Part shown: positions 11,979 through 23,400 of the stretch, piece after piece
Numbering within the stretch: the stretch's first letter is position 1
How the letters are laid out: every line of letters begins with the position of its first letter
NCBI GenBank assembly: GCA_025174535.1
Contig: JALBUN010000001.1
Location: 1,736,001 to 1,800,000 of the forward strand
Source: Cantharellus purpuraceus
Taxonomy: Eukaryota; Basidiomycota; Agaricomycetes; Cantharellales; Hydnaceae
Length of the DNA stretch: 64,000 nt
Direction of reading: 5' to 3'
Translations under genes and position numbers: made by a program
The notes under the pieces: generated by a model
What the model was told of the DNA's origin: nothing
Seen by the model: the letters and a program-made list of their open reading frames with translations, nothing else
Database searches by the model: none

Positions 11979-13430
11979 ATGGCCACTCCACTGACTCACG
12001 ATGCTGCAAATATCCATTTTATCTTCCATGGCACTGGGAATTCCGGCTCAATTCCGTACATTCAGTGCTTGACGGCTCCAGAGGGGACAGATCCTTGCAA
12101 GACGTGCCTGTCAACGTTACTACCAGAAGGAAAGAAGAATATTAGACGAAACACTGGCGCTGTGCTTCATGTAGACCGTCCGAACGGGGAGAGAGCGTAC
12201 GCTACCGATGACAACTAAATTCAGAGTGCAATTTTAACCCAATGGATGTTTAGAACAATCGTTATAGATGTCGGGAAGAACTTCGCGACGTCTGCTTTAG
12301 GTATGTACCGAACCCGCTAAATTGAAAACTCTGGAGACTTAGTGTAAACTATGAGAGTGGTTCCCTAAGTATGGATTGCGGAGAATCGATGCAGTGATTA
12401 TCTCACATGCTCATGCGGATGCAATGAATGGATTAGACGACCTTCGAGGTGAGTGGTAAGCTGATCACTTCTTCATTCTTATTCGAATGACTAGTAGGAT
12501 GGACCCTTGGTGGGGCGATCCAAACTCATATCGACATATATACCTCACAGGCAACATTCACACAAGTCGAACGCGCTTTCCCATATCTAGTCTCGAAAGA
12601 GTTCGCCTCCGGGGGTGGAGACGTGAGTCCAACATCCTACGTCAAAAGAATTCAATTTTCAAAGAGAGTTGTTTGTGACAGGTTCCACAATTCAAATGGC
12701 ATATCATAGAAGCAAATCGCCCATTCGTAGTTGGAAGTACAGGTGTGGAGATCACGCCTTTCCTTGGTAAATTTGGTTTACAATAAGCTTTGATAAATCG
12801 CTAAAATTTGAAACGGAAGTGCATCATGGACGGTTGTTCAGCAGTAGTTCTTCGCCCCCAGCACGACTTCCTACACCCGCCTCTAGTCACCCATCGACAC
12901 CTCAGTCGGTTCCATCGACACCTCAATTAGGTCCATCAACCCCTCTACAGACTGAGACTATACTACCTCCCGAAGTCATCAGTCCTTATTTGTGTTTCGG
13001 CTTCATCATATTCGACATTGTTTACATGTCAGATGTTTCCCATATCCCTGAAGCCACTTGGGCTGTCATCGAAGCAGCAAGAAGAAGGCCATACTCAGTC
13101 TTCGTCGTAGATTGTTTGCGAATCCAGCCTCACACGTCACATTTTGGTTTTGCCCAAGCTGTTGCCGCAGCTCGAAGATTGGGAGGAAAGAATTTGCGCA
13201 CGTATCTTGTTGGCTTTTCACACGACGTATCCCATTCGAGATGGACTGCGATAGGCAAGTGTCTTGATCATCATGGAGATGAGGACAATGAGCAACTGGA
13301 CGGTGTTGTGCGATCTGCTCTGGAGCTCATTCCGAAGGAGCCGCCATTGTGGTTGAGACCTGCGTATGATGGATTGCGGATCTCTCTGGGAGAGGACGGG
13401 AGTGTGTGGCAAGATGACGACTCGGATTGA
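11979..13430 (+). CDS. Metallo-beta-lactamase-fold hydrolase, PhnP-like
   Basis: Proposed exons are 11979-12196, 12254-12300, 12356-12448, 12498-12622, 12682-12766 and 12820-13430, summing to 1179 nt (392 aa). The protein opens with a GTG-SGSIP motif and a CxTC pair with a following NIRRNTGA stretch, as in PhnP-like cyclic phosphodiesterases. It then has [10 protein letters not shown] (the HxHxDx metal motif with Ala in one position), a later HHGR and YMSDVSH (metal-binding Asp/His), and a C-terminal GFSHDVSH. These are the usual metal ligands of the fold. A Ser/Pro/Thr-rich insert (about 12838-12968) interrupts the domain just after HHGRLF. The true substrate is unknown; related fungal proteins are usually annotated only by fold. 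Fold call firm, function open. Confidence 0.85.
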
Positions 13431-13656
13431 GGATCAGTATGTTACTATATTCCTTCCTGGGGACACCATTTACGACGCATGCGTCTGCTCGTGTATATGT
13501 GTATATATGTGTAGTATGAGTTTGAGTTTAATCCATGTATTATTCAGGCTTGCACTTGCGCATTGAAAATGGGATTACGTAAGTCCCACGCCCCCCACTA
13601 TTTCAATACTTACCAGCCTCGTTGCGACGCTACGCCAGGGGGGTCGTCGAGTCACG

Positions 13657-14520
13657 ATGAAGTGGTACTCACAGTCGTTCTCGTACGAGTAAGGGCCTCA
13701 ACTCCAGTGCGCCCAAGTCTACTGACTAAATGACGTAGCGATCCCTGGGCTACAGTGGCTCTAGCGTACTTCTTACGCTATCCAAATCCCTATGCTTCCC
13801 ATATCCTCTCATGCGACGTCATTTCTCGCAATATTAATGCTGAGGGAGGTTTACGGACATCTCGGCTCATCCTGAAGCGTGGTGTATTGCCCAAATGGGC
13901 ACCTCAAGGAATCATTTCGAGGGCAGAAAGCTGGGTGATTGAAGAAAGTGAAGTGAACCCGGAAGGCAAACTTGTTAAATGTGTAACGAGAAACGTGGAC
14001 CATGTCAAAGTGCTACAAGTTGTTGAGTCGGTCGTGTTGCAGGAAACTGTAGACGGGTCAGGACGGTTATTATACTGGGCATACCTTCCTTTGCTGACCC
14101 TTGATCATAGGCGGACACTTCAATGCAGCGAAGCGCGTGTTATCTCTCGTTTTGGTTGGGGCCTTGCTAAGAGGATTGAAAATCTTGGCGTCATGAGGTT
14201 CAAGAGTCACCTTGAAAAGGTATAGTATTGTTCTCACTTTGCCCAAGCAATAGCTGATCAATATATTTCAGTCTCGTGAAGGAATTTCGCTGATTCTAAA
14301 ACTCATACACGCATCTCGGTTGCAGCCACTTACGTTGGCGTCAACGGGGACAGTATTCGACCTACCAGGGTCGGTTGAGCGTTCATTCTCTACACAAATA
14401 TTGCCATCGCCATCGTCAGAGAACGGCAAAAAATCAGGATGTGATTCAACTCCCCAGTCCATGCAGTCCACAACGACTCTGACATGGCAAAAACTGAGAA
14501 ACTGGTTTCAATGGCGATGA
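13657..14520 (+). CDS. UPS1: Ups1-type PRELI/MSF1 lipid-transfer protein
   Basis: Ups1 with Mdm35 carries phosphatidic acid between mitochondrial membranes for cardiolipin synthesis. Exons are 13657-13688, 13739-14219 and 14272-14520, 762 nt in total (253 aa). The sequence begins MKWYSQSFSYDDPW and continues with LRYPNPYASHILSCDVISR and GGLRTSRL, close to the yeast Ups1 pattern RYPNPYSPHVLS...ISRN. SREGI near 14272 matches the family's final helix. A polar extension of about 65 residues follows the PRELI domain, longer than the roughly 175-residue yeast protein. The N-terminal intron splits an Asp codon in the DDPW motif, the same position as in the UPS2-like gene at the left edge. Family firm; Ups1 subtype well supported by motif. 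Confidence 0.9.
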
Positions 14521-14661
14521 GGCTCTATCCCCAGGACTCTGTCCTTGTTCTTGTCTCGCATATATCTTCCTTATGTTCACTGATGTATCAATACGCGATA
14601 AATATGACTCCCCAAATATGGTTACTTTTAGTAAGGCTTCTGTTTGAGTCTCAGTCTTGTG

Positions 14662-14668
14662 CACGTGA
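14662..14668. promoter_or_regulatory. CACGTGA motif upstream of RIC1
   Basis: A CACGTGA sequence lies about 30 bp before the RIC1 start codon, in the 179-bp gap after UPS1. The same core recurs in the HIS7/TIP20 and PAL1 upstream regions. It is an E-box type site recognised by bHLH factors such as Cbf1 in other fungi; a role here is inference. Confidence 0.35.
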
Positions 14669-14699
14669 CTAGCGCGAAAGGCGTGTCTTATATAATATC

Positions 14700-17600
14700 A
14701 TGTACTTTCCAACTGCTACTGCCCGGAAATTATCAACACATCCCTCTCTCCCTCATGCTCCACTGTATCCAATCATTTCTTTGAGTCCAAGTCCCCGCAA
14801 GTCGCTGTTTGTTGCCCTCACGAAGGACAGTCTATCAGTTTGGCGAGTTCGAGTAAGTCCAGCCTGGTCCTACTAGAGTGTAGTGGCATGTTATATTTGT
14901 GCCCAGCCCTTTATTGTACTGGCACATCTTTCGCGAACTTCCACTTCTTTATTGGAACATGGGGAAAATAAGTTCGCCAGTTGGTCTCCAGATGGGTCTC
15001 GAATTGTGATTGAGGTACAGACGTTCACATATACCGCCCTCCTGGCTTAGCTCACCAGTATCTTGAAGACGATTGACTCACACCTTGTCTTGGTAGTTGT
15101 GGGGTATTCAAGTACTTCAACACCCTATCGTACACCTCGACTTTCCCCTATCAATCAACGACAATTCCTACCGGGTCCTGGAGAGGGACCACGACTGCAG
15201 TCTGTAAGCCTACAGTTCGAAGGTGTCATTCGTATAGATGGAGAAATACTCTGGTGATTGTGATCAATTTACAACTAATATAATGACACTAGCATTTTTC
15301 AGTGTATCGCCACGGGGTGACCATATTCTCTTCTCGACAAAGAACCCGCCGGCTGTTCAACGCATTCCTTGGCCTTCAAACGAGAATGAAGACGAGAATG
15401 AAGACGAGAATGGACCTGGAATGAGGCGCAAGAAATGGTTAGGGCACGATACCTGGGTACTGAATGACCACGACTTCCCATGGCTTCGTACCCCCAGCGG
15501 TAATATGCGATTCCGTCATCTCAGTTGCGACGATTAATACATATGCATTCCAGTCACCGTTAATAGTATCACATATTCACGGCTTACAGGCGCTGAAACA
15601 TGGGTCACTTCTGATGGGCGGGCATACTTTGTGCATCTTTCTGAAAATGTCCAGTCTGGTCTTTCAGACATAGCTTCCATAGCAAACACTAATGGAAGCG
15701 AGGTACTCTCCTCATACTGCACTGCAACCTATTATTTAATGACGTGACCGGTAGAGATCCTTAATCAAGGCTGGCTCCACTCACGCCGATGAGGTCATGT
15801 CGACCGTCAGTGTCACAAGCCATCAAGTTTTGAAATGGGATGGGACTTGCATTCATGATGTTTCGAACTCGAACCATTGGGACGAGAACAACATAACTAG
15901 AACAGACACATCGCCTAGCAATGCTGTTCGAAGTGCTATCAATGCTAAGTTCTCGTTGGTCGCTATCGGCACGTGTCGGTGAGAACATTCGAGACTTTAT
16001 GCCAGCTGCCTCTCAATGCTATTTCCCTGTTAAGAGGTACACTCGAAATAACCAACTTCCCGTCGCATGCAGGTGTCCCTCCCCGAACAGAAACTTTCTT
16101 CCTTCCAGCCTCCCATAGTCGAACAGGTGCAGTCCGTTGCATGGAATGGAGTTCAGATGGATATGTGCTAGCCGTTGGATGGGAGGCAGGATGGGCAATA
16201 TGGAGTGTTGGAGGAAGATGCCTTGCATGGGCGATAGGGGTTGATCACGAAATTGACGAGTCTAGGTTATTCACGCTACGTTTCGTTCATTGTTGAGCCT
16301 TTTTCACAGATTGCACCTAGATTCCACGATATCTTCATGCACGGAGTGATTGATATTGTGAGTGAGACACAGCTTACTTTCTTATGAATCCTCATCAGAA
16401 ATAGTTCTGGATTCCTGGTGATTGCGAGCTGGTCGCACTCTCAAATTCTGTTCCTGTTGAAGGTGACACTTCATTCTCGCAATACAACTATCCCTGTTTT
16501 GTTGACGTGTTATTCCTTCCAAGAGGATTCCCAATTATTCGCCATTCCCTTCGCGAAAAGTGCGGTGACTGGGCAGCACACTCCGGCAAGTTTTTGCTGC
16601 ATTTGCTGCCTATAGATCCATACTTACAGGCTCGCAGGATAATACCCGTTACGCATTCCTACAGATGGACGATCGTGTGCTGGTCTATCGAGGTGCCGAC
16701 CAACCTGACATGAGCGTTATTAATCCTGAGTCGGACGTTTGGCAACACATAAAGGCCCGTGATGGTTTGCATATATAACTGTCATAGTTTTTTTTTATGT
16801 TCCACTAGATACCGCTCAGTTATCTGGCGGATAACTGGCCCATTCGTTATGCATCCATCAGCAATGATGGGCGTCTTGTGGCCGTAGCTGGGCGTCGGGG
16901 ATTGGTTCACTACAGCGCTGCGTCTGGGAGGTGGAAAGTCTTCAACGATCATGTGCAAGAACAAGCCTTCGCTGTGAAAGGAGGATTAATTTGGTTCCAT
17001 CATGTCTTGATAGCAGCTGTCGATGCATCAAAATCATACCAGGTATGGCTTCTTTGGCTTTAAAGTTCGTCATTAATGGTGAATAACAGGTTCGGCTATA
17101 TTCCAGAGATCTGGAGTTAGCTAATCAAAGCGTACTCCATCGGGAGGTTCTCAAGTCCCCTGTCGTTTTGCTATCACTAGTCGACAATTCTCTGCTAGTC
17201 TACACGGCGGACAATACTTTGTCGCATTATTTGGTGATACCAACTAACGATTCTATCAAGTTACATCTATGCGGAAGCATTTCTTTTGACGGTGTGGTTG
17301 CCGTACCTAGCGTCGTCAGGGGTATGAGTTGGATGATTCCTACTGTACAAAAACGTAAAACAAACCATTATCTTGTATCTTTTTTTTACTTACGCTGCTT
17401 TTGCAGAACTAGGAGATCCAGTCGACGACCTCGTCGTGGCAACTATTCTACTTTTGGTCGGTGGAAAGCTAGTCTTACTTCGGCCTCGCAAGGTATAGTC
17501 CCCACGTATACGCTGTGGAATAACACCTCTAACCTTGGGTATTTTGGTTTGCCAGTCTGGTACACAAGAAGTCAAATATGACATGCAGATTCTTGCTGAC

Positions 17601-18633
17601 CGGATAGAGTTCTGTTGGATCCACTTGAGAGGAATCGGAACACTGGAAAACTCGCTATGGGGGTATGATGGCCGAGGCATTCGATTATGGCTGGATGCAT
17701 TGACCATTGAGGCTGTCGCTGTTGACCCTCAGAGTGACACTTATGAGAGTGTCCAGGAGAGTGTGAACATTCCGCTCAATTTTTATCCCCTATGTGAGTT
17801 AGTGACTTTTGTATTAGGAGCCTCTGATAACGACTTACTTGTCAGCGGTGCTAATGGACAAAGGAATAATCATTGGTGTCGAACATGAAGCGGCGGCACG
17901 GCACTCTCTTCCATTTGTAATGTTCAGGATTATCACCAGTGTATGTTTTCGATGCTTTGCATTAGTGCTTTCATACCAATTCGTCATCAGACACATCTAT
18001 TTTTACACCACGTTTTGCGCTTCCATCTTGGCCGATCACAAGTCCAGGAGGCTGTTGCTTTCGCCTCCCACTATCAACACCTCGTATTTTTCGCACACGC
18101 CCTTGAGGTTCTTCTGCACACCGTCATCGAATCCGAAACCGACCAAACTGAACCTGAGCTTCCTACCAGTGACGACCTCCTGCCCGTGACCGTGGAGTTT
18201 TTAGACCATTTCGACGCTGCATTGGAGGTAGTAGTAGGGTGTGCAAGGAAGACAGAAATGGCTCGGTGGAGAGGACTTTTTGACATCGTTGGGAATCCTA
18301 AAGCTCTATTTGAGGTGGGTGCAGATCATGTCCTTACAGTGACCCTGTTATTGAGCCGATTATGTTCAGACTTGTCTATCGGCAAATTTGCTGACGACCG
18401 CAGGATCCTACCTTCTTGTGCTTCATAACCTAGAGCAGTTGGACGAGGGAAATGAAGATGCCATCCGACTTCTGAGAAGAGCAGCTGACGTCGAAGATTG
18501 GGCATTATGTCGTGAGTTGTTACGCTTCTTACGTTCAATTGATACTTCCGGCCATGCCTTGCGGAATGCACTATCTCAGGTGGACGTTATCTCTGTACCG
18601 TCTGTACCATCTTTTGTTAATGGCGTCGAGTAG
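14700..18633 (+). CDS. RIC1: RIC1, Golgi Rab guanine-nucleotide exchange factor subunit
   Basis: Ric1 with Rgp1 activates the Golgi Rab Ypt6/Rab6. The gene is split into many short exons. The start MYFPTATARK at 14700 (first exon 14700-14852) leads into a WD40-like beta-propeller, with typical strands such as FASWSPDGSRIVIE and VRCMEWSSDGYVLAVG. The C-terminal RIC1 domain reads EAVAFASHYQHLVFFAHALE, then an acidic linker, then TAGSYLLVLHNLEQLDE and the ending at 18631-18633. The frame across 18311-18410 is kept by an intron that ends just before TCLSANLLTTAGSY. A short internal repeat codes ENEDENEDENG (about 15388-15420), a low-complexity loop. A TATA-like TATATAATA sits only about 12 bp before the ATG. 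I did not resolve every exon border. Confidence 0.9.
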
Positions 18634-18890
18634 CAGTATATTTGTTTAGATTAAGAGTTATCTTATTTACCTCTTCTTTGGTGGGAGACAGCAAGCGTAA
18701 ACCATGTTTTGCATCAGGATGCAAGTCAACACCGCGTATACGCATAGTTGGCAACTTGACATATATAGTACTAGTAGGTAGCGGTTACTCTCAAGTATTC
18801 AAATCACGGACCGGAACTCATGGTATCAGGGTCAGGAACAAACGAACTGTAGGCTTCTCTTCTGCGTGAATATAACTTCGAAAACCTCTT

Positions 18891-20399
18891 ATGTCTACGG
18901 TACGTGCAATCAACAGCATTAGCTACCATACTATCTGTGAATAACATGTCCACAGGAAGTCCAACATACTTATGAAGGAGCTGTGCTCGTTTCCTATAAT
19001 GCCCTTGTTTCTAAGCCGCACTCGCTTCAGCCCGCCATATCTGCAGCATTTGGCCCCCATTCGAGTTGCCTTGTAAGCCCCTAAATTTACAAAATGAATT
19101 CATCTGACTTCTCGGACTTGAACATATCAGGGTATCATAATTGTCACTGATCTTCCTCCAGAGTTTGCAGGCCTTCGTGACAGGCTGCTTAGATTGGCTG
19201 GGAAGTTTGCAGCTCTTCCGGAGTCTGTGCGTGAAAAGTATGCAGACCTAGAAAGCAGATGGAGGTGGGTGTTCTGCTCCATTTGGAGCATGTCAAGCGG
19301 CATGAAAGTTCACGTTCCTATTGCAGTTTTGGATGGTCTCATGGAAAGGTATTTACTTTGTTGATAGTAATTGCAGATAAAGTTGCATTGATTTCTGCAT
19401 GAAGGAGATGATGAATGGGAAACCAGGTGATGCACCTTCAAGGTCCCTCAAACAAGAGGACTACACTGAGGATCTCTTCATTAAAGACGTATTGAAGGGT
19501 TCTTACTATGCCAATCCTATATTGGATAACTCTTCAGTGTCAGAGGAGCAGAAAGCAAACTTTCCGGAATATTATGGTCAGAATGTGTGGCCAGAAGCGA
19601 CAGAGAGGGGTGTTGAAGGCTTTGAAGTGGCCTTCAAATCGTTGGGAAGGTGGTTGTTATGGACTTATGGCCATCTGTTGTCCCCGCTTACCATTCTGCA
19701 GGTTCATTTTTAATGTGGGCTGTGAGCTGGCTGCAGCTTGTCAACCCTTTGGTATTTCCAGAAATTCATTTCGACAAAACCTTTTACTGATAGTCAATGC
19801 ATTAAGCGGCATCGCACTTAGTTGATCAATCTTTGACTCTCCTGGCCTTAATCTCACCCAAAACTACGAAAGCCCGCCTACTTCATTATTTCCCCCCTAA
19901 CCCTCAGGACAGTTCTTTACATTCAGATGATGAACCAGTCGATTCCTGGTGTGGATTCCATTTGGATCATTCTCTACTAACTGGGCTTTGTTCAGTACGT
20001 TTACGTATGTGTCATGATCAGGTTTAACTTATTCCACAGGCCATGTATTTGACCCATGAGACCTCATTGGAACCTGTGGCCTGTTCTGCGCCGTCTGCGA
20101 CATCTGGACTATACATTAGGACACGCGGCGGCAAGCTGACCAAAGTCTCCATTCCTCCTGATTGTCTAGCTTTCCAAACCGGCGAAGCACTCGAGCTCGC
20201 TACAAATGGAAGACTCCGTGCCACTCCCCACTGCGTCAGAGTGGGTGGCTCTGGTGCAGAGAATGTCAGTAGAGAGGCCTTCGCTCTATTCATGCAACCA
20301 GACGTTGAAGCAAAGATTGGACCACACGAGACCTTTGGAACCTTTAGCAAGCGCATTTTCAGTGAACATTATGGGTTTGGAGTCAATATAGCATCTTGA
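18891..20399 (+). CDS. 2-oxoglutarate/Fe(II) oxygenase-like protein (isopenicillin N synthase-like fold)
   Basis: Exons 18891-18899, 18956-19072, 19131-19264, 19327-19348, 19405-19426, 19487-19649, 19702-19751, 19822-19994 and 20040-20399 sum to 1050 nt (349 aa). The iron-binding facial triad appears to be H and D in CGFHLDHS and the distal H in ATPHCV, with SREAF further on near the expected cosubstrate-binding Arg-x-Ser position (R-x-A here). The N-terminal part (SFGWSHGKE, YYANPILD) matches a family of uncharacterised fungal oxygenases. The first exon encodes only three residues (MST) and several exons are 22 nt. It lies directly after RIC1 on the same strand with a 257-bp gap. Fold call good; substrate unknown. 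Confidence 0.78.
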
Positions 20400-20492
20400 A
20401 TAGTTGTTACAATGTAGGAGAGTGGGAGATCTAGGAATGACATGTATGTAGTTCAGGATACAAAGCATGGAATAGTGAACATCCTTAATGAA

Positions 20493-23400
20493 TTAGGCCC
20501 CATCCTGCCGATTGCTATCGCCTTTCGACCCCTTCCCGTCTTCGATGGGAACCGAATGACGGCGTTCTTCTTGATCTGAGATAACCGACCAATCCTCGCT
20601 CGCAGGACCCCCCCGTGCAGAACCACTAGAGCTTTGTGTAGGAGCACTTCTCGATGGCGATCGAGATCCATGATGGTGGTTCTCAGAGTCGGAATCGTCA
20701 ATATGCTTGATCAATGACCGTGCATATTCTAGGTCACGATAGATGCATTCTACGGCCTTCCCGACACCATCCTCCTAAACAGAGATGATAGTCAGTAACT
20801 GTACGCTGCGCTCAGGCATCGATACTCACGTCTAGGATTGTTTGGCCGACTATTTTCGCTCGTGAGATCTGTTTTACATCGGTGGTAGCAGCAACGAGAG
20901 CTGCCGTGAGATTCTCCACGGTTAGCTTTCGAACGCTGGACCCTATACCAAGAGCTTCAACACGGTCACCCCAGAAAAACTGATCGCCAAAAAATGGTTT
21001 AATGATTGTCGGTATTCCAGCTGTCGAAAGCATTCTTAGCTTTTGACCAAGTGATCTGTTCTCAGAAACTCACCTCTGAGACTGGCTCCAGTTGTCCCAG
21101 CACCTCCGTGATGACAAGCTGCGTCTATGCGCTTGAACAACCAATCATGTGGAATTGAATTTATTGGATATATTTCTGGAGGAAATGGCTCCTCCAGTTC
21201 GTCGGGTTGGGGGGGTTTCTTGACAGCAAGCCGGTCGGACCAGCCCTTTGACAAGATAGCATGAACACCGCTTTTTATAATTGCCTCTACGACACATTTA
21301 GTCATGGCTTCAGGATCGGATACGACAATGCTGCCAAAGCCTATATAGACGACCTTCTTGCCGACCGTGTGAGCCGTCTCAATAAATTCAAGAAGGTCAG
21401 CAGGAGGAGTCCATTTTTTGGAACCAACTTCGGCGTCATCAAGAAACCAATAACCTAGGAGCAGTTGATGAGCACAAGACGGGATTCCATACTCGAAATG
21501 GCGTACCCGTGACCCGTATCCATTCGTACCAATCCAGAGGAGGAGGGACAACAGCGGGGCTGAAGTTGTACAGAAAAGGTACCTTGTGTTGTTCCATCTT
21601 GTCCAAACTCGTACCATTGAGGCCCAAAACCTTTCTGCGCCATCGATTGATCTGACCAGATGTCCCTCTCCAAAACACCTGATCGAACATGACATAAGTC
21701 TAAAGAGGTATCAGAACTAGAGCATTTATTGTGGCAGCACGCAGTTACCATATAGTTATAGCCTCCTCCCATCTGGGTGAAGGATCAATCTCACTGCAAC
21801 AATGAGGATCAAATCTGTTCGTACCTTACGATCAGGTACGGCAAAAGCATGAGGGTAAGCTCTAGTTCGTGTCCATGGCATTGTGAAAGCCCTGAAGTAT
21901 GGTATCCTGAGGGCCTCGGCGATATGGATACCCCCCATTGCGCTTGGACTTTCTACCAAGACGTCTGTACCTTGGCATGCTTCCCAGGAGGTCTTCAATA
22001 AGTCATCTATCCATCCTCGGAACTGTGGGGATCACGATATGGTTTGCATCAGCCAATGTTAGTGTCGGAAGAATAGACGCACCTTTGCCGCTGTTTCCTT
22101 CAGAAAAGAGACTGTAAACATGCCATTCTCGACGCAGATCCGCATTAATTCGGCTGGGTCTCCACCAACGCACGCAAACTCAATGTTGTACTATAAAGTT
22201 TCATGAGATTTATATCGACACATACCAAAGAGGATATACTCACCGCTTCGATCCATTCTTTGAATTCACCATGTGTGGCGATGCGAACACGATGCCCTTC
22301 CTCAAGGAGGCGCTTCCCGAGGGCTATGTATGGCTGTACATCACCTCTTGACCCAATAGTCAAGAAAGTAAAATGCAACGGATCCCGTGGCTTAAAAGTA
22401 AGGAATGTCGAAGAGGAAGAAGTGAACATAACCGTAGGAAGAGTATCAGTTTGTAAGTCTTGTGTAACACTTGGCTCTTCAACGAGGGTGCTGGGGGCGG
22501 CAAGTTCTTCGAGGAACAGAGCCTCGCGTTTCGCGGGAGACGGCGAAGTTTGCGGGCCCGCTTGGGCCTCACGTTGACGAAAATATTCAAGTTGTTTATC
22601 TAGTAGCTCTGCACATAAATCTCTTCGAGTGGGAGAACTGAACTCAAAGAATAGTTCTTCATAACCTTTGATAATTATCACAAGCCCATGCATGCCGAAA
22701 CGGTAGCCTTTGGATTTCTCTGAAGTGAGGATGTCTCCTATGGGGATGATCATCTTTAGATAACAAGAATCAACTAGCAGCAGACACGGGAGAAATATGT
22801 AACCTACCCTAGTCTTCGTCAAAGGTTGAGATGAGCGGAAACAAAGATAGGATGTAGAGATATAAAACTTTCCCGAAACTGGTAATGCTCGGAAGAGATA
22901 TCCAGGGATGTCTGAGAATGATTGTATTTGATAAGTAAAATTTCAAGTAGAAATTATATACTTACAACCCAGTAATATCTCCTTCTCATCTAGGGCAAAT
23001 GATGAACGGAATTTGGCAACCACGTCAGGATCGGCAGCTGCTTCTCTGGCTTCGATAATGGAAAATCCCAAATTAGAATTGTCGCCCGGAGCATCAGCTG
23101 AGCCGGGTGAATACACTTCTTGCACTCGATCACTTGTAAGAGACGATGAGATTTGTAGGATATTGATACTATTGAAGACCCGACGGCCAGGGACCCGCAG
23201 CCATGAAGGCACACTAACACTCCATGAGCCATGCTGTTCTCCCAGGGGGGATGGTCCAGGCGAAGGTGATGGTGGGTAAGTGTGATCAGAACAGCCACTT
23301 GTAGTGTGTAGGGCAGGGGACTTAAAACCTGGTGCAGGCTTTGATTGTGCTTGTAGGATAGTCCTACCAGAAGACCCACCCTGAGAGGAAGCGGCGGGAA

